Below are positions 49,140-58,653 of a stretch of DNA of 64,000 bases, piece by piece. Source of the stretch: Psychrobacter sp. LV10R520-6. GTDB lineage: Bacteria; Pseudomonadota; Gammaproteobacteria; Pseudomonadales; Moraxellaceae. The stretch covers positions 186,001 through 250,000 of the forward strand of contig NZ_LT900024.1 in NCBI RefSeq assembly GCF_900182925.1, given 5' to 3'. How positions within the stretch are numbered: the first letter of the stretch is position 1; the number at the start of each line of letters is the position of its first letter. Both the position numbers and the translations under genes were made by a program. The notes below the pieces were generated by a model. It saw only the letters and a program-made list of their open reading frames with translations, had not been told where the DNA came from and ran no database searches.

Positions 49140-50216
49140 ATGTCAAACTCTATAAATAGCCGTTCAACAAATACGGTATCGTCGTCTGAATATGCTAAGT
49201 TCGATCCTGAGACCATTCATCAAAAGTTAAATACCTCGCTAAGCCGTCCGCAGTTAAATAGCGACGGCAGTATCCGTCACTTTTTGGGCGTAGAAGGGCT
49301 TAATAAGGCTCAGCTGCAAGCTATTATTGCTAAGGCAGAGACTTTTTTTGATGATAGTGGTCAATTGATTAACAGCCCTGAGCTTGACGGTTGTACGGTA
49401 ATGAACCTATTTTTTGAGCCATCAACGCGAACGCGAACTACCTTTGAGGTGGCAGAAAAACGCTTGGGTGCTAACGTGCTCAACATTGATATTGAGCGTT
49501 CTAGCACCAAAAAAGGCGAAAGCCTACGCGATACGCTATGGAACTTACAGGCAATGACCGCCGATATTTTTGTAGTAAGGCATTCAGCGTCAGGGGCGGC
49601 ACATTTTATGGCCACTGAGGTGACACCAAACATTGCTATTATCAATGGCGGTGATGGTTGGCATGCCCATCCGACCCAAGCGATGCTCGATATGTTGACT
49701 ATTCACCGTGAAGCCCCGCGTCCTTTTGAAGAGTTGTCAGTCGCTATCATTGGGGATATTAAGCATTCACGGGTAGCGCGTTCAGACATTAGCGCTCTCC
49801 AAACACTAGGAGTAAAGGACATTCGCGTTATTGCGCCACGTACTTTACTACCCAAAGGTATTGAACGCTTTGGGGTACAAGTGTATGAAGATATGAACCG
49901 CTGTGTGACCGACTGTGATGTCATTATGGGGTTAAGAATACAAAATGAGCGCATTGGCTCGCCACTTCTAGCCTCATCGAGTGAATATTATAAGCATTAT
50001 GGTATTACACCTGAGCGGGTAGCGCTGGCGAAGCCGGATGCGCTGGTTATGCACCCAGGGCCGATGAACCGGGGCGTTGAGATTGCTTCAAGTGTCGCTG
50101 ATGGGGCGCAGTCAGTGATCTTGAAGCAGGTAAATAATGGTGTCGCTATTCGTATGGCGGTATTGGCACTGGCGATGCAAGGGCAACGCGCGCATCAAGC
50201 AGCTAGGAAGGGATAA
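49140..50216 (+). CDS. pyrB: Aspartate carbamoyltransferase catalytic subunit
   Basis: PyrB makes carbamoyl aspartate, the first committed step of pyrimidine synthesis. The 358-residue protein has the carbamoyl phosphate site [14 protein letters not shown] (Ser95, Thr96, Arg97, Thr98), [18 protein letters not shown] and [11 protein letters not shown]. It is ~45 residues longer than the E. coli subunit because of a Ser/Asn-rich N-terminus. No pyrI follows; instead pyrC' lies 133 bases downstream. This is the Pseudomonas-type arrangement, in which PyrB and an inactive PyrC' form a dodecamer. Confidence 0.96.
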   Translation: MSNSINSRSTNTVSSSEYAKFDPETIHQKLNTSLSRPQLNSDGSIRHFLGVEGLNKAQLQAIIAKAETFFDDSGQLINSPELDGCTVMNLFFEPSTRTRTTFEVAEKRLGANVLNIDIERSSTKKGESLRDTLWNLQAMTADIFVVRHSASGAAHFMATEVTPNIAIINGGDGWHAHPTQAMLDMLTIHREAPRPFEELSVAIIGDIKHSRVARSDISALQTLGVKDIRVIAPRTLLPKGIERFGVQVYEDMNRCVTDCDVIMGLRIQNERIGSPLLASSSEYYKHYGITPERVALAKPDALVMHPGPMNRGVEIASSVADGAQSVILKQVNNGVAIRMAVLALAMQGQRAHQAARKG

Positions 50217-50349
50217 CCAGCGCTGAAATCATAAAAACGCTGATTACGTCAGCGAATTTATTTTGCAGGCGACCTATTTATCTTGTTTTTAGCTTGCCCC
50301 TCCTTGCTATGTTATTTAATTAATTTTTATTGATACGGTAATAACCTCT

Positions 50350-51561
50350 ATGACCAATGTTAAAGCCCCTGATGCGCAGATGATTGATTTACTTCCCAAA
50401 ATATTCAAAGATTCACTACCAAGTGCTGCAACAGATAAACTGGCAAACCTTGAGGCTGGACGTGAAATGTGGCTGCTACCGCCACTGGTTGATTTGTGCG
50501 CCCGTCTACGTGAACCCGGGCAACAACAGCACGGAACACTCGCCTCAGAAGGTCATGCTGCGCGTGCTAATGGTTTTTTGCATGTTGTTATTCCACCCGA
50601 TACCAATCCTATTTTAGAAAATGGTTCGCTACTTAAAGGTTTGCGTGAACGAGCACTTGAGGATGGTGGTATTTATTTGCATATCCTTGGTGCGTTAACC
50701 GCTGGGCTAGAGGGCGAGCGCCCCTCCAATATTGCTGGGCTAAAAAAAGGGGGCTGTATTGCGGTCTCTAACGCTCGCCAGCCTTTTGTTAATGATATGG
50801 CGCTGCTACGGACATTAGAGTATGCGGCAACCTTTGGTATGAAAGTATTCTTTTATCCTGATGAACCCAGCCTATCTAGTGATGGGGTCGTGCATGAAGG
50901 TTATATTGCTTCATATCATGGTCTGCAAGGTATTCCGTGGATTGCTGAGACCGTAGCATTATCGACTCAGCTGTTGATGGTTGAAGAGACTGGCATAGCC
51001 GCACACTTTAGCCAACTATCCTGCAAGTCTTCGGTGGAGTTGATGCGCTGGGCAAAGGACAAAGGTCTACCGGTCACTTGTGATGTGGCCATGCATCAGT
51101 TGTATTTAACCGATGATAACTTAGAAGGCTTTAACGCTATGGCCTATGTGTTACCGCCACTGCGTAGTAATACTGATCAGCAAGCACTACGCCGCGGGCT
51201 TAAAGACGGTACCATTGATGCGATTTGTAGTCATCATGAACCGCTAAACAGCACCGCAAAAAAAGCTCCATTTTCTGAAAGTACACCGGGCATTTCGAAC
51301 TTTGACACTTTTATGGCACTGGCCTGTCAGCTGGTAAGCGATGAGGTGCTTACCTTGGAACAGCTGGTGGATAAAATTTGTCTTAATCCGGCACGAATTG
51401 CGGGTATTAGCATCCAATATGAAGATATTGGCGGCGCGGTAGTGGTTGATCCCAATCTTAAGTGGCAAGTGACCGCAGAAACCATGCAATCCAGTGGTAA
51501 AAACACCCCCTTCTTTGATCAACAACTGCAAGGGTGCGTTGTGGAGACTTTCTTTGGCTAA
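50350..51561 (+). CDS. pyrC': Dihydroorotase-like protein PyrC' (catalytically inactive)
   Basis: In Pseudomonas, PyrC' is a non-catalytic partner that aspartate carbamoyltransferase needs for assembly. The 403-residue protein has the dihydroorotase fold pattern (LREPGQQQHGTLASEGHAARANG, GGCIAVSNARQPFVND, SESTPGISNFDTFM). However, the metal-binding DxHxHLREPG has become DLCARLREPG (C50 and R52 in place of both His), and the catalytic Asp in the late motif is replaced (ICSHHEPL). It is therefore almost certainly inactive; an active PyrC should be encoded elsewhere. Confidence 0.92.
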   Translation: MTNVKAPDAQMIDLLPKIFKDSLPSAATDKLANLEAGREMWLLPPLVDLCARLREPGQQQHGTLASEGHAARANGFLHVVIPPDTNPILENGSLLKGLRERALEDGGIYLHILGALTAGLEGERPSNIAGLKKGGCIAVSNARQPFVNDMALLRTLEYAATFGMKVFFYPDEPSLSSDGVVHEGYIASYHGLQGIPWIAETVALSTQLLMVEETGIAAHFSQLSCKSSVELMRWAKDKGLPVTCDVAMHQLYLTDDNLEGFNAMAYVLPPLRSNTDQQALRRGLKDGTIDAICSHHEPLNSTAKKAPFSESTPGISNFDTFMALACQLVSDEVLTLEQLVDKICLNPARIAGISIQYEDIGGAVVVDPNLKWQVTAETMQSSGKNTPFFDQQLQGCVVETFFG

Positions 51562-52111
51562 CTTGCCCCGTCAGGATGATGATCAGCAACCGTCCTCGGT
51601 GGGCCAAGACCCTGATATTATCTGCCATGATGACAAGCTGCGCCCTGATAATTATAAGTCTAGCGAATCAATCAAAGCAGTCGCGATTTATGAAGTCGTC
51701 AAAGGCATAGGTGCGCTATTTGGAGCTTGCGCGTTATGGTTATGGCATGCTGATCTTGATCATTGGCTGGTGCGCGCGACAGACTCTTGGCGACAGAATT
51801 TTGGTCATTTTTTAGCACCGCAAATTGAAAGCTCGTTGCAGATTGCGCAGCAAGCAAGTAAAAACTGGCCGCTATTTTTATTATTAATTTTTGCTTATGC
51901 CAGTTTGCGCTTTATTGAAGCTTACGGATTATGGCAAGATAAAACCTGGGCATACTGGTTTGGTGTGGTGGGCTATGGCATATTTATTCCCATTGAGCTG
52001 TACTACCTGATTGTAAGCCCGTTTGATTGGTTTAAGCTGGGAATTCTGATAACAAATATTATTATTATTATTGTGGTTTATCGCAATATGAAACGCAAAG
52101 GTTTGCTATAG
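51554..52111 (+). CDS. DUF2127 membrane protein
   Basis: This 185-residue protein has a polar N-terminus (~1-35) and three to four membrane segments: IKAVAIYEVVKGIGALFGAC, WPLFLLLIFAYASLRFIEAY, AYWFGVVGYGIFIPIELYYL and FKLGILITNIIIIIVVY. The block RFIEAYGLWQDKTWAYWFG is the DUF2127 signature. Function unknown. The start is probably TTG at 51554 with GGAGA 6 bases upstream, overlapping the pyrC' stop by 8 bases; TTG at 51539 with AGGGTG is an alternative. It is probably co-transcribed with pyrC'. Confidence 0.75.
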   Translation: MANLPRQDDDQQPSSVGQDPDIICHDDKLRPDNYKSSESIKAVAIYEVVKGIGALFGACALWLWHADLDHWLVRATDSWRQNFGHFLAPQIESSLQIAQQASKNWPLFLLLIFAYASLRFIEAYGLWQDKTWAYWFGVVGYGIFIPIELYYLIVSPFDWFKLGILITNIIIIIVVYRNMKRKGLL

Positions 52112-52159
52112 AAGAAACTTGCATGAAGAATTTTACTAAGTAATACAGACTTCAACAAT

Positions 52160-52203
52160 AAAAAGCCAGTATAAAGAGGATATCTCTAGTGCTGGTTTTT
52201 TAT
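52160..52203. terminator. Bidirectional terminator between DUF2127 gene and antiporter gene
   Basis: AAAAGCCAG pairs with CTGGTTTTT, and an inner AGAGGATATCTCT extends the stem. A and T runs flank it. The genes on both sides converge on it. Confidence 0.82.
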
Positions 52204-52234
52204 TTTTGGCTTAAAGGACACTATTCTAGTTGGT

Positions 52235-53512
52235 CTAAACCTTTAATTGCTTTTCCTCAATAGGGCGAATTGATTGGGCCACTTTGCCCACACTCAAACC
52301 TTGAATCAAAATAGAGAACACTACCACCGCATAGGTCAACGCCAATAAAATATCGCGTTCCGCTCCTATAGGTAACTGTAAAACTAGCGCTACGGAAATA
52401 CCTCCGCGCAGACCGCCCCATGTTAAGACTTTCCATGCGCCAGAGGGCAAAGCGAGCTGCTTACTAAAGGTCTTGGTAGTCATTCCCACTACGATAAAAC
52501 GAGCCAGTAGCGCAATGATAATGGTTAGGCCGCCAGCAATAAATAAATTACCTGAGAAAGCAATTATCACCACCTCTAAACCGATTAAAACAAACAAAAT
52601 AGCGTTTAGAATCTCATCAATCAATTCCCAAAATAAATCAATGTAGTGGCGAGTCTTATCGCTCATCGCCAGCTCCCGCCCGCGGTTACCGACCATTAGC
52701 CCCATCATGACCATGGCCAGCGGGCCTGACAAATGCCAATGACTGGCCAGCGCGTAACCTCCTATCACGCCAGCTAGGGTTAATAGCACCTCTTCTTGAT
52801 AACTATCAATGCTTTTAATTAAGTAATATAAAATTGCCCCCAGCACCAAGCCAAAGACGATGCCGCCACCAGCCTCGACTGCCAGCGTATGTGCCACATA
52901 GTTGACGGTTGGAATATCACCGCTAGATAAAATCCCGAGAAGTATCACAAAGATAACGACGCCGATACCATCATTAAATAGAGACTCGCCAGCGATGACA
53001 GTTTCAATACTTTTCGGCGCGCCTGCTGACGCTAAGATACCCATCACAGCAATGGGATCGGTAGGTGATATCAAAGCACCAAATAACAAACACCAAATGA
53101 ATGGCAGACCAAAACCTAACAGTGGTAACATAAAATAAATAGCAGTGGCAATGAGCACCGCGGATATGACCGTACCTAGACAAGCAAGAATACCAATGGG
53201 CAGTTTATAGCGCTTTAAATCCCCAATATTGACATGCAATGCACCCGCAAATAGCAGCATGGAGAGCATGCCATCAAGCAATACTTCGGTAAAATCAAGT
53301 TGGTCTAATAAGCTGACCTCATAATCAATCAGCTGATCGAAGCCTAAAAAGCCTAAAAATATCGCTACAATAGACAAGAGGATAGAGATGACCATTACAC
53401 CGATGGTCGTTGGTAGACCGATGAAGCGATGATTAACATAGGCCAGCGAGGCAGTAACTGATAAAAAGATGGCGCTGATTTCAAGTATGGTCAGGCTGGT
53501 TGCAGATGCCAT
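52235..53512 (-). CDS. NhaP-type Na+(K+)/H+ antiporter
   Basis: This 425-residue inner-membrane protein of the CPA1 family exchanges cations for protons. About 12 membrane helices are visible. Key motifs are ALISPTDPIAVMGILASAGA (helix with the TDP element) and IAGESLFNDGIGVVIFVILL, whose ND pair carries the ion-binding Asp typical of NhaP. LTWGGLRGGISVALVLQLP is the conserved late signature. The short C-terminus lacks the large regulatory tail of some relatives. Cation specificity cannot be told. Confidence 0.92.
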   Translation of the reverse strand: MASATSLTILEISAIFLSVTASLAYVNHRFIGLPTTIGVMVISILLSIVAIFLGFLGFDQLIDYEVSLLDQLDFTEVLLDGMLSMLLFAGALHVNIGDLKRYKLPIGILACLGTVISAVLIATAIYFMLPLLGFGLPFIWCLLFGALISPTDPIAVMGILASAGAPKSIETVIAGESLFNDGIGVVIFVILLGILSSGDIPTVNYVAHTLAVEAGGGIVFGLVLGAILYYLIKSIDSYQEEVLLTLAGVIGGYALASHWHLSGPLAMVMMGLMVGNRGRELAMSDKTRHYIDLFWELIDEILNAILFVLIGLEVVIIAFSGNLFIAGGLTIIIALLARFIVVGMTTKTFSKQLALPSGAWKVLTWGGLRGGISVALVLQLPIGAERDILLALTYAVVVFSILIQGLSVGKVAQSIRPIEEKQLKV

Positions 53513-53657
53513 AAAAGGAGTCTCAAATTAATATAAAGAGTTGCCATAACCCTAAAGCTTGATATGGCGATATGCCGTGCTTGTTTTGTTATTTTACTCG
53601 TACTCGTTTGTGTTTTCATGTGTATATATATGAATACTATACTTGTCATATGAGAAG

Positions 53658-55271
53658 TTAGCTCGACTTTGTCTGTAATGCTTTATGAATGTGTGCTGAA
53701 AACTCGCTAACATATTCAAAGTGTTGGTGCTTGGCGTCCTTATTATGGATGAACTGCCGCGCCTGACTGCACATCGCCATCAGGTCAACTATTAGCTCAC
53801 TATAGCTAAGGTTTTCTTCGCCTGCACGCCCAATTAAGCTCAGCTCGTGTAGTAGTGTTTGCCGTTGAGCACTGTTCACGCGTGCATAATTAAGATCGGT
53901 CATAGACTGACATAGCGCTTTTAACACCATCAGATCAGTCGTGGCATAACGGCGTATCTCCCCAAGAGATATGTCGATAAAGTCAGATATCTTGGGCGTT
54001 TTAGTAATGACTGCCAATATCGCCACGCGCGGCTGGTTTACTGTGATGTTAGAGGTGTCTTTATCATGAGGCGGTGTATAAAAATGATAGGGGCTGGGCG
54101 GTTGGCGGCGCATCATGATACTCAAGCAAGTAGTCAATGACTGCAAACAGTTGATCGCCGTTTTAGGATCATTAATACCAGGCGATAGCGCGCGTATCGC
54201 AATCTCAGTCACTTGTCCTAAGCTATAGGCAATGTCATTAGAGTGGGTTGGCCTGCGATCAAGACGAATACAGGTCGCAAAACGCTGCCAGAACACTCCA
54301 TCAGGCCTGCGCGGCATGATAGCTAGATGTGAGGTTTTGGTTTTTTGTAGGTAATTTAGGTGATCTGCTGGACGCTGGTAAAAATACCCCATGACGTTCT
54401 TGTCGGTAACAAAGTTCCCCAGATTGGTACACATCTGCAGCACGCCGCCGTAGTCTTGCGCCAATGTGACCAGCGATTCAATATATGTCTGCTGAAGATA
54501 ACCTGAGCTTGGCGCATAAATAGCAGTTGCTGGCCAGTTAGAAAATTGCGTAACATCTTCACTTGCCACGTCGCGCTGATGCTGAATATCACAGTTATCA
54601 TTATACCAATAATGAATATTTTCAATCGCATCATCACTGGCATCTTTAATAACATGGGATGCCTGAATAGCATGCACCATATGCTGCACAAAATAAACCA
54701 GCAACAAAGCACAAATAATGGCCATGATAATGGCAAAGGTCACCGCTAACTGTGGTACACCAAATTCAACATCGTACTTATGAATAGATTTTAAAACCAA
54801 TAAGCTATAACTAAAGGTGCCAATAAAGGCACCCAGTACAAACTGGTTGGGGGTGTCGGTCAAGAAGTTACGTAGCAGCCGCGGTCCAAATTGCGATGAG
54901 GCCATAGATAGTACGGCAATAGTAATCGAAAATGTCGTTCCTGCTACCCCAAGTACTGCTGCTGCAATCGCGGTCATGATCGCGCGCGCCGCCTGATCAT
55001 CACCCGTAAAAGCAAAAGTGAGTTCCTTGACGGTTTGACGATCAAAGTGCTCATCGATAGAGACCAGTATCGGGGCTAAAAAAATACCTAATAGTACACA
55101 AGCTGTTGGAATAAACCAGTAAGAGCCAATCAGCTGTTGCCATATGTTTTTTAGGCGATCAGGCAAACTGGTTAGTGTCTGCAACGACCACAAGTGCACG
55201 AATTGCTTGAGCCAGCGTAGGCTTGCCGCTAAGGTACGTTTGGGCAAGCTGTTTCCAGGGGTTTTGTTCAA
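53658..55271 (-). CDS. DUF2254 membrane protein
   Basis: This 537-residue protein matches DUF2254. It has four membrane segments in the first ~200 residues (YWFIPTACVLLGIFLAPIL, AIMTAIAAAVLGVAGTTFSI, FVLGAFIGTFSYSLLVL, AVTFAIIMAIICALLLVYFV). The signature SQFGPRLLRNFLTDTPNQFV lies between them, and a soluble domain follows with LGQVTEIAIRALSPGINDP. Function unknown. The start is TTG at 55271, with GGAG 9 bases upstream; the nearest upstream ATG is in another frame. The 86-base gap to the next gene upstream suggests an operon with the YihY gene. Confidence 0.85.
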   Translation of the reverse strand: MNKTPGNSLPKRTLAASLRWLKQFVHLWSLQTLTSLPDRLKNIWQQLIGSYWFIPTACVLLGIFLAPILVSIDEHFDRQTVKELTFAFTGDDQAARAIMTAIAAAVLGVAGTTFSITIAVLSMASSQFGPRLLRNFLTDTPNQFVLGAFIGTFSYSLLVLKSIHKYDVEFGVPQLAVTFAIIMAIICALLLVYFVQHMVHAIQASHVIKDASDDAIENIHYWYNDNCDIQHQRDVASEDVTQFSNWPATAIYAPSSGYLQQTYIESLVTLAQDYGGVLQMCTNLGNFVTDKNVMGYFYQRPADHLNYLQKTKTSHLAIMPRRPDGVFWQRFATCIRLDRRPTHSNDIAYSLGQVTEIAIRALSPGINDPKTAINCLQSLTTCLSIMMRRQPPSPYHFYTPPHDKDTSNITVNQPRVAILAVITKTPKISDFIDISLGEIRRYATTDLMVLKALCQSMTDLNYARVNSAQRQTLLHELSLIGRAGEENLSYSELIVDLMAMCSQARQFIHNKDAKHQHFEYVSEFSAHIHKALQTKSS

Positions 55272-55361
55272 CGTTGTTAGCTCCAGAATTCATACCAGTT
55301 TTTTAATTTTTATAGTAGATGTCTCATACTGCTCAGTAGTGAAATTGTTTACTTATGACGT

Positions 55362-56927
55362 TTACTTATGACTTTCTGGATTATCCGCTTCAGTAATGAT
55401 ATTGCCCTTACGGTCATTATTTTTATTATTGGGTGGCTGTTTTTCATTAGTATCGTCAGGTATTAAAATTTCACGTCGATAGTTATCACAGTCCACTTCA
55501 CTGTCTTTATCATAAGCTACGGGATCAAAGTCTGGCGTAGCCTTGCTAACTGAATCGCTATCTAAATCGTCTTTAGAAAGCCTGCTAGACTTAGTGTCAG
55601 CAGATGTTTCAAATACTTTGCGATTACTGTGAGTAACTTCTTCATCGGAAGGCGATTTTTTGCGCGGCTGACTGTGAGCAAAGATAGTAGCTAATGGCAA
55701 GTCAAGTTGGTCACGCGCGCATGTTTCCGTATTCTCAAACCGCTGCACCAACAAGCCTAACCATGGCTTCTGATCTTCTTGCTTCATCTCATCCAGCTCG
55801 TCTTTGATCGGTAGCGGATAAGGTAAGGTACGATAAAAATCCCATAGCGACATATTGCTAAGATCTTTTTTGAGCACATATTCGTCATGTTCGGTCGTGG
55901 TAATCAGATTGCAGTCTTTAAGGTAGTTAATATAGGTGTACCATTTTGGCAGCTCTTTACGGCCCAGCACATCACGTAGCTCTTGCTCACTGACCGCGTC
56001 GCCTCTTAAATGATGGGTATAGACCAGATTAAGCATATCTAATAAGCTCAGTAACGGGTGGCGCGGATAAACTTCCTCGGTCTCAAAAATCGTTAGGGTA
56101 TAGCTAATCTCAACCCCTAGTAGAATTAAATTCCACGATAAAAAAATCCATAATAAAAAAATAGGTACCGCCGCAAAGGCCCCATAAATCGCTTCATAAC
56201 TGGTAAAGTTAGTCATCACGGTACCGAAGATGTGCTTGAGCAGCTCAAATACGATGGCGACAAAAATACCCGCAATAGCAGCATTCTTAGCTGGCACGCG
56301 TGCTTTTGGGATGAACCAATACATGCCAATGAAGCCGGCTACCGTTATCCCAATCGAGACTGCCTGCACCCAAAATGACCAGTCAATACCATAACCGCCG
56401 ATTTGACGGTTTAAAAAGCTGAGACTCTGCACGGTGCTAGAAACGATAAATGCGGTGCCCAGTACCAATGGACCCAAGGTGACAATGGTCCAATAACGCA
56501 GCATACTCTTCATACCACCAGAACGGTCTTCTACTCGCCAAATCTGATTAAAGGCACGCTCAATGGTAGTTAAGGTCAGGATAGTAGTAATAAACAGTAT
56601 CATCGCCCCGATAGCGGTCAAATTCGAGGATTTTTCAGCGAAACTATTGATGTATTTGCTGACTTGTAAGCCTGATTGCGGTAGCAAATTACTATAGATG
56701 ACCTCATAAATCTGTGCTCTAACCGAAGCGAGCGCTGGTACCGAAGATAGAATCATCAACAACACCGTCAATATAGGAACAATTGACAGCATGGTGGTGT
56801 AAGTAAGAGAGGCAGCTTTTTGTTGGCAATTGTCTTCGAAGAAATGCCGAGTCAAGAATCGTAAAAATAGAAACCAGCGTTGCTGTAAAAAAGGCAGCTT
56901 TTTTAATAAGTTTTCCATGTCGACCAT
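55362..56927 (-). CDS. YihY/BrkB family inner-membrane protein
   Basis: This 521-residue protein has six membrane segments in its first ~290 residues, including YTTMLSIVPILTVLLMILSS and IGAMILFITTILTLTTIERA, with the family block FNQIWRVEDRSGG and the later FAAVPIFLLWIFLSWNLILL. From ~300 it has a winged-helix-like region, then an acidic, disordered C-terminal tail of ~110 residues. Members were once called ribonuclease BN or BrkB; the nuclease name is wrong and the function is unknown. No good ribosome binding site precedes the ATG. Confidence 0.88.
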   Translation of the reverse strand: MVDMENLLKKLPFLQQRWFLFLRFLTRHFFEDNCQQKAASLTYTTMLSIVPILTVLLMILSSVPALASVRAQIYEVIYSNLLPQSGLQVSKYINSFAEKSSNLTAIGAMILFITTILTLTTIERAFNQIWRVEDRSGGMKSMLRYWTIVTLGPLVLGTAFIVSSTVQSLSFLNRQIGGYGIDWSFWVQAVSIGITVAGFIGMYWFIPKARVPAKNAAIAGIFVAIVFELLKHIFGTVMTNFTSYEAIYGAFAAVPIFLLWIFLSWNLILLGVEISYTLTIFETEEVYPRHPLLSLLDMLNLVYTHHLRGDAVSEQELRDVLGRKELPKWYTYINYLKDCNLITTTEHDEYVLKKDLSNMSLWDFYRTLPYPLPIKDELDEMKQEDQKPWLGLLVQRFENTETCARDQLDLPLATIFAHSQPRKKSPSDEEVTHSNRKVFETSADTKSSRLSKDDLDSDSVSKATPDFDPVAYDKDSEVDCDNYRREILIPDDTNEKQPPNNKNNDRKGNIITEADNPESHK

Positions 56928-57244
56928 TTAAGAGGGGTAAAAGTAGCAATAGTGTAACAAAAATGTGCCACCAGCATCTGCTCCTTATTTGTGTCAAAAT
57001 GCATAGCGCTGCTAATAACAATGCAGAATAGCCGTACCGGACGTTACGTTTGCATATGAGCTGACGAGTCGGGCATAATGTGAGCATATACTCATAACAG
57101 CGACTGGTTAAATCGTACATTCATAGCTCACAGCACGATATAAAGGCTACTCTAAGCGCTTTTATTAATGAGGTGCTGCTACCGGTGATCTTATAAGAAT
57201 AATCAAATAGTTTAAAACTAAATTTTTAAAAGGAAGCTTTGCTC
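56928..57244. other. Divergent spacer between YihY gene and wrbA
   Basis: These 317 bases hold no gene. AAAGGA precedes the wrbA start. No convincing promoter or repeat was recognised. Confidence 0.5.
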
Positions 57245-57862
57245 ATGAGTCAGACCACCCCTTATGTTTTGATACTTTATTATTCCAGTTATGGCACCAC
57301 TAAGACCCTGGCTTACTCCATTGCTCAAGGTGTTGAAGAGGCGGGCATGACTGCGCGTATTCGTACTGTGCCAATGGTCGCGCCTGAGACCACATCAAGT
57401 AAGCCTGCGATTCCTGAAGAAGGCGATCTCTACTGTACGATGGATGATCTCAAAGATTGTATGGGTTTAGCACTAGGCAGTCCCACTCATTTTGGTAATA
57501 TGGCCGCGCCAATGAAGTACTTTTGGGACAATACCGTTACCATTTGGCTGGCAGGCAATCTACAAAACAAGCCGGCGTCAGTATTTACCGCAACCGGCTC
57601 GATGCATGGCGGGCAAGAAACGACTCTGTTGACTATGATGTTGCCGCTAATTCATCATGGCATGATGATTGTTGGTATACCCTATGCAGAGCCCGCGCTT
57701 AATCGTACCCATCGTGGCGGCACGCCTTATGGCGTGAGTCATGTCAGCGGTGCTGCCCATGATCAACCTGTATCCGATGATGAGCGTGAATTAGCCGTAG
57801 CCCAAGGTCGTCGTTTGGCGATTAGTGCTAAAGCTCTGGCGCAAGCTGACTGGAATCGTTAA
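57245..57862 (+). CDS. wrbA: NAD(P)H:quinone oxidoreductase WrbA
   Basis: WrbA is a tetrameric FMN flavodoxin-like enzyme that reduces quinones by two electrons and protects against oxidative stress. The 205-residue protein has the FMN phosphate loop YYSSYGTTKTLAYSIAQGVE, LGSPTHFGNMAAPMKYFWDN and TATGSMHGGQETTLLTMML. The ATG at 57245 is used; an in-frame TTG two codons upstream is too close to AAGGA. The next gene, DUF2069, is often a neighbour of wrbA in Pseudomonas and relatives. Confidence 0.94.
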   Translation: MSQTTPYVLILYYSSYGTTKTLAYSIAQGVEEAGMTARIRTVPMVAPETTSSKPAIPEEGDLYCTMDDLKDCMGLALGSPTHFGNMAAPMKYFWDNTVTIWLAGNLQNKPASVFTATGSMHGGQETTLLTMMLPLIHHGMMIVGIPYAEPALNRTHRGGTPYGVSHVSGAAHDQPVSDDERELAVAQGRRLAISAKALAQADWNR

Positions 57863-58036
57863 GCTTGTTTATTATAATGGCCTGTCTTAATGGTTTATTC
57901 TAATGGTGTGGCCTGCTGGTTCTAATGATGTATCAAGGGTTTAATGATGTATTATTGATACTAATGAGTAGTAGCCGCTGAAGAAACATTACTCTGTTTA
58001 AGAGTAGTGTCATCAACTGGGAAATAAACATATCTA

Positions 58037-58519
58037 ATGTCGAACACTTCCAATCCTCCTAATCGTCAAACGCCGACGGAAAATTCGGCTAAGCCTACCA
58101 AGCCTAAAAAGCCTATTGCCCCAATGCAGCAGCGCTTAATGCTGACGTGGTTGGTATGGCTGATTTATCGGCTGTTAGGACTGCCTATTTTAATCAGTAT
58201 TTTTAACCCGATGAATCCTGATATTATCGGTGGTATTGCCTGGCAAGCACTATGGTTGGTGCCAGCCTTGGTTTTAACGCCGTCGATACTACGCGGACGC
58301 TCGCCTTATGCGCTATTGGTAGATAGTATGGTTACCTTGGTTTATTTAGGGGCTAGCGGGGTCGTGCTGTTCGCCCGCATTTATGGCAGTAGCTGGGCAG
58401 AGTTGGCAGTCTATTTGCTTGATTTTGTCTTAATATTTTTGATTAATACCTGGTTATTCCTGCTATTAAAACGTCTACCCTCAATGAACAATGTAGAAAA
58501 ACCCCCCAGACAACACTAG
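58037..58519 (+). CDS. DUF2069 membrane protein
   Basis: This 160-residue protein has a Pro/Lys/Asn-rich cytosolic N-terminus (~1-32) and four membrane segments: MLTWLVWLIYRLLGLPILIS, IAWQALWLVPALVLTPSIL, LLVDSMVTLVYLGASGVVLF and AVYLLDFVLIFLINTWLFLL. It matches DUF2069, a family of unknown function. It follows wrbA by 174 bases that contain imperfect repeats (TAATGATGTAT at 57923 and 57942). A strong terminator follows. Confidence 0.82.
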   Translation: MSNTSNPPNRQTPTENSAKPTKPKKPIAPMQQRLMLTWLVWLIYRLLGLPILISIFNPMNPDIIGGIAWQALWLVPALVLTPSILRGRSPYALLVDSMVTLVYLGASGVVLFARIYGSSWAELAVYLLDFVLIFLINTWLFLLLKRLPSMNNVEKPPRQH

Positions 58520-58562
58520 CCTTGTTAAAGGTTCTAGGTTTAAAACCATAAAAGAAAGCCAT

Positions 58563-58601
58563 AAAAAATCGGCGCTCTAATAGTTAGAGCGCCGATTTTT
58601 T
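58563..58601. terminator. Perfect bidirectional terminator
   Basis: AAAAAATCGGCGCTCTAA and TTAGAGCGCCGATTTTTT form an 18-bp perfect stem around TAG. It serves the convergent DUF2069 and DUF3108 genes. Confidence 0.96.
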
Positions 58602-58653
58602 ATATAATGATTAGCCGGATACTAATCTAAAGTACTCAAAGTTAAAGCACTCA

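Noticed and set aside
50350..51561. Calling this gene an active dihydroorotase (pyrC)
   Set aside because: Both His of the HxH metal site and the late catalytic Asp are replaced.
55362..56927. Naming the YihY protein ribonuclease BN
   Set aside because: That name was attached to this family by mistake; true RNase BN is a soluble metallo-beta-lactamase protein (RNase Z).
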